From Flavobacteriaceae bacterium (lineage in GTDB: Bacteria; Bacteroidota; Bacteroidia; Flavobacteriales; Flavobacteriaceae): a stretch of DNA of 7,250 nt. Both the position numbers and the translations under genes were made by a program. The DNA lies in NCBI GenBank assembly GCA_013214425.1, contig JABSPN010000152.1:1-7250 (forward strand). Reading direction: 5' to 3'. Below are positions 6,291 through 7,250 of the stretch, piece after piece; positions within the stretch are counted from its first letter, which is position 1, and the number at the start of each line of letters is the position of its first letter. Under the pieces are notes generated by a model. The model searched no databases. It was not told the origin of the DNA and saw nothing but the letters and a program-made list of their open reading frames with translations.

Positions 6291-6310
6291 AAATAGATGT
6301 AATTCTATTT
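6291..6310 (-). terminator. Perfect 7-bp hairpin over the stop codon of the T9SS protein gene
   Basis: AAATAGA (6291-6297) pairs with TCTATTT (6304-6310) around a 6-nt loop. On the minus strand the hairpin begins inside the TAA stop codon (6311-6309) and lies between the T9SS gene and the lipoprotein gene 39 bp downstream. The stem is AT-rich, and its 3' arm (TCTATTT) provides only a short T-run. It may be a weak terminator, a partial attenuator or an mRNA 3'-end stabiliser. Confidence 0.4.
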
Positions 6311-7250
6311 ACTCTTTAACGATACGCTGAACTGCGTAACGGTTGTCGACTTTAATTTTTACAAAATAAACTCCTGAAGCAAACTCAGAAATATCCATAG
6401 CTGATGTCATTTCAGATAATTCAACTTGTTTTACTACTGCTCCAATCGTATTGTAAAATTCAACAGACTTGTTGTTTCCATTAAATAAATCAGTAAAACT
6501 AATGGTTAAGATTTCATTCACAGGATTAGGATATACTGAAACAAAATCGTCTAAAGTAACATCATTCGTACTTAATGGAGAGCTTCCTTCAATAATTGTG
6601 ATTTGTTGATTAGCAGCCACATTTTCGATACGATCAACCAAACCACTTAACCAAGTCACCTGAACATAATCGATTGCAGTTGCGCTTCCTACTCCAACAA
6701 ATTCAGAAGCAGAGCTTTGTACTAAATAGCTTTCTCCGCAATGTGTATAACGGTATTGAGATTTTCCGTTAGCAAAAACTTCAATTCTAGATCCTATACC
6801 ATCTCTATTACTAATCGTTCCCTCTAGTTTAATTTTTAGATAGTTATTACTTGTTACGGTTTGGTTTTGCCAAAGATTGATTGTTTCTAAATGATTTAAA
6901 ACAGCCACATCAGGTTTCCCGTCATTATCAATATCGCCCAGAGCATTACCATAACTAATAGAAGTATCATTGGCATAAATACCACTGGTAGTTGGTTGAG
7001 TATAAGAAGCTCCTCCAGTTCCAGCCTCAAAATATGCTGATGAGGCAGTTCCGGTTCCATTTCTACTTGCAACGGTAAAAATATCTAATTCCTCGTCTAA
7101 ATTGGCGTCAAAAAATACAGATCCCCAACAAACACTATTTACATTCGTTCCCATAGCGTCAGAAATATTGGTGAATGTTCCATCACCATTATTTCTTAAA
7201 AAAGCATTTCCTACAGGAGAATTTGGTTCAATTTGATCATCATTACTAAT
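6309..7250 (-). CDS. FG-GAP/VCBS and ASPIC/UnbV repeat protein with T9SS sorting tail (5' end outside window)
   Basis: A minus-strand frame open to the right edge, in phase from base 7250, gives the last 313 residues; the Met codon at 7154 is internal, because a conserved repeat lies upstream of it. Counting from the edge, VCBS/FG-GAP units appear at about 15-31 (NAFLRNNGDGTFTNISD), 43-58 (a degenerate GSVFFDANLDEELDIF) and 102-117 (GNALGDIDNDGKPDVAVL). The last carries the DxDxDG calcium loop. Residues about 149-222 are an ASPIC/UnbV domain (PF07593): RDGIGSRIEVFANG, a YTHCGESYLVQSS core, then VQVTWLSGLVDRIENV. Residues about 236-313 are a T9SS sorting domain (FVSVYPNPVNE, ending GVYFVKIKVDNRYAVQRIVKE). 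The product should be a secreted or surface-anchored propeller-type protein. Its ligand or substrate is unknown. Confidence 0.92.
   Translation of the reverse strand: MSNDDQIEPNSPVGNAFLRNNGDGTFTNISDAMGTNVNSVCWGSVFFDANLDEELDIFTVASRNGTGTASSAYFEAGTGGASYTQPTTSGIYANDTSISYGNALGDIDNDGKPDVAVLNHLETINLWQNQTVTSNNYLKIKLEGTISNRDGIGSRIEVFANGKSQYRYTHCGESYLVQSSASEFVGVGSATAIDYVQVTWLSGLVDRIENVAANQQITIIEGSSPLSTNDVTLDDFVSVYPNPVNEILTISFTDLFNGNNKSVEFYNTIGAVVKQVELSEMTSAMDISEFASGVYFVKIKVDNRYAVQRIVKE

Overview
The window looks like chromosomal DNA from a marine or environmental member of the Flavobacteriaceae (phylum Bacteroidota). The sequence is AT-rich. The genes start without Shine-Dalgarno sequences, behind A-rich leaders. 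Two proteins end in a type IX secretion system (T9SS) C-terminal sorting domain, which is essentially restricted to this phylum. There is also a carboxypeptidase-regulatory-like domain followed by the LEEVIVTA-type segment typical of Bacteroidota outer-membrane proteins. Nearly every complete gene encodes an exported protein (Sec signal peptide, lipobox or T9SS tail). The window is therefore a cluster of envelope and surface genes rather than a metabolic operon.

Layout, left to right: (1) the 3' end of a plus-strand gene for a carboxypeptidase-regulatory-like protein (to 469), followed by a strong GC-rich hairpin; (2) a small secreted protein (582-962) resembling the DUF2846 group and carrying a CxxC pair; (3) a T9SS-exported protein (1057-2544) made of seven FG-GAP-like repeats, predicted to close into a seven-bladed integrin-type beta-propeller; (4) a convergent minus-strand gene (2602-3969) for a periplasmic TPR protein, whose start I place 20 codons downstream of the longest possible start; (5) a 193-bp divergent intergenic region with a hairpin flanked by direct repeats; (6) a plus-strand lipoprotein (4163-5719) with an Ig-like N-terminal domain and a right-handed beta-helix; (7) a minus-strand lipoprotein of unknown function (5736-6269), which meets the previous gene tail to tail with only 16 bp between; (8) the 3' part of a minus-strand gene (6309 to the right edge) for an FG-GAP/VCBS, ASPIC/UnbV and T9SS-tail protein.

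No RNA gene, insertion sequence, CRISPR array, phage gene or T9SS machinery gene is visible, and no stretch over 300 bp lacks a gene. The genes do not form an obvious pathway. What they share is location: two T9SS cargo proteins with beta-propeller-type repeats, two lipoproteins and two or three periplasmic or outer-membrane-associated proteins. I found no convincing sign of a new defence or mobile system. The most unusual item is the highly regular seven-repeat propeller, whose repeats hint at an internal three-blade duplication.
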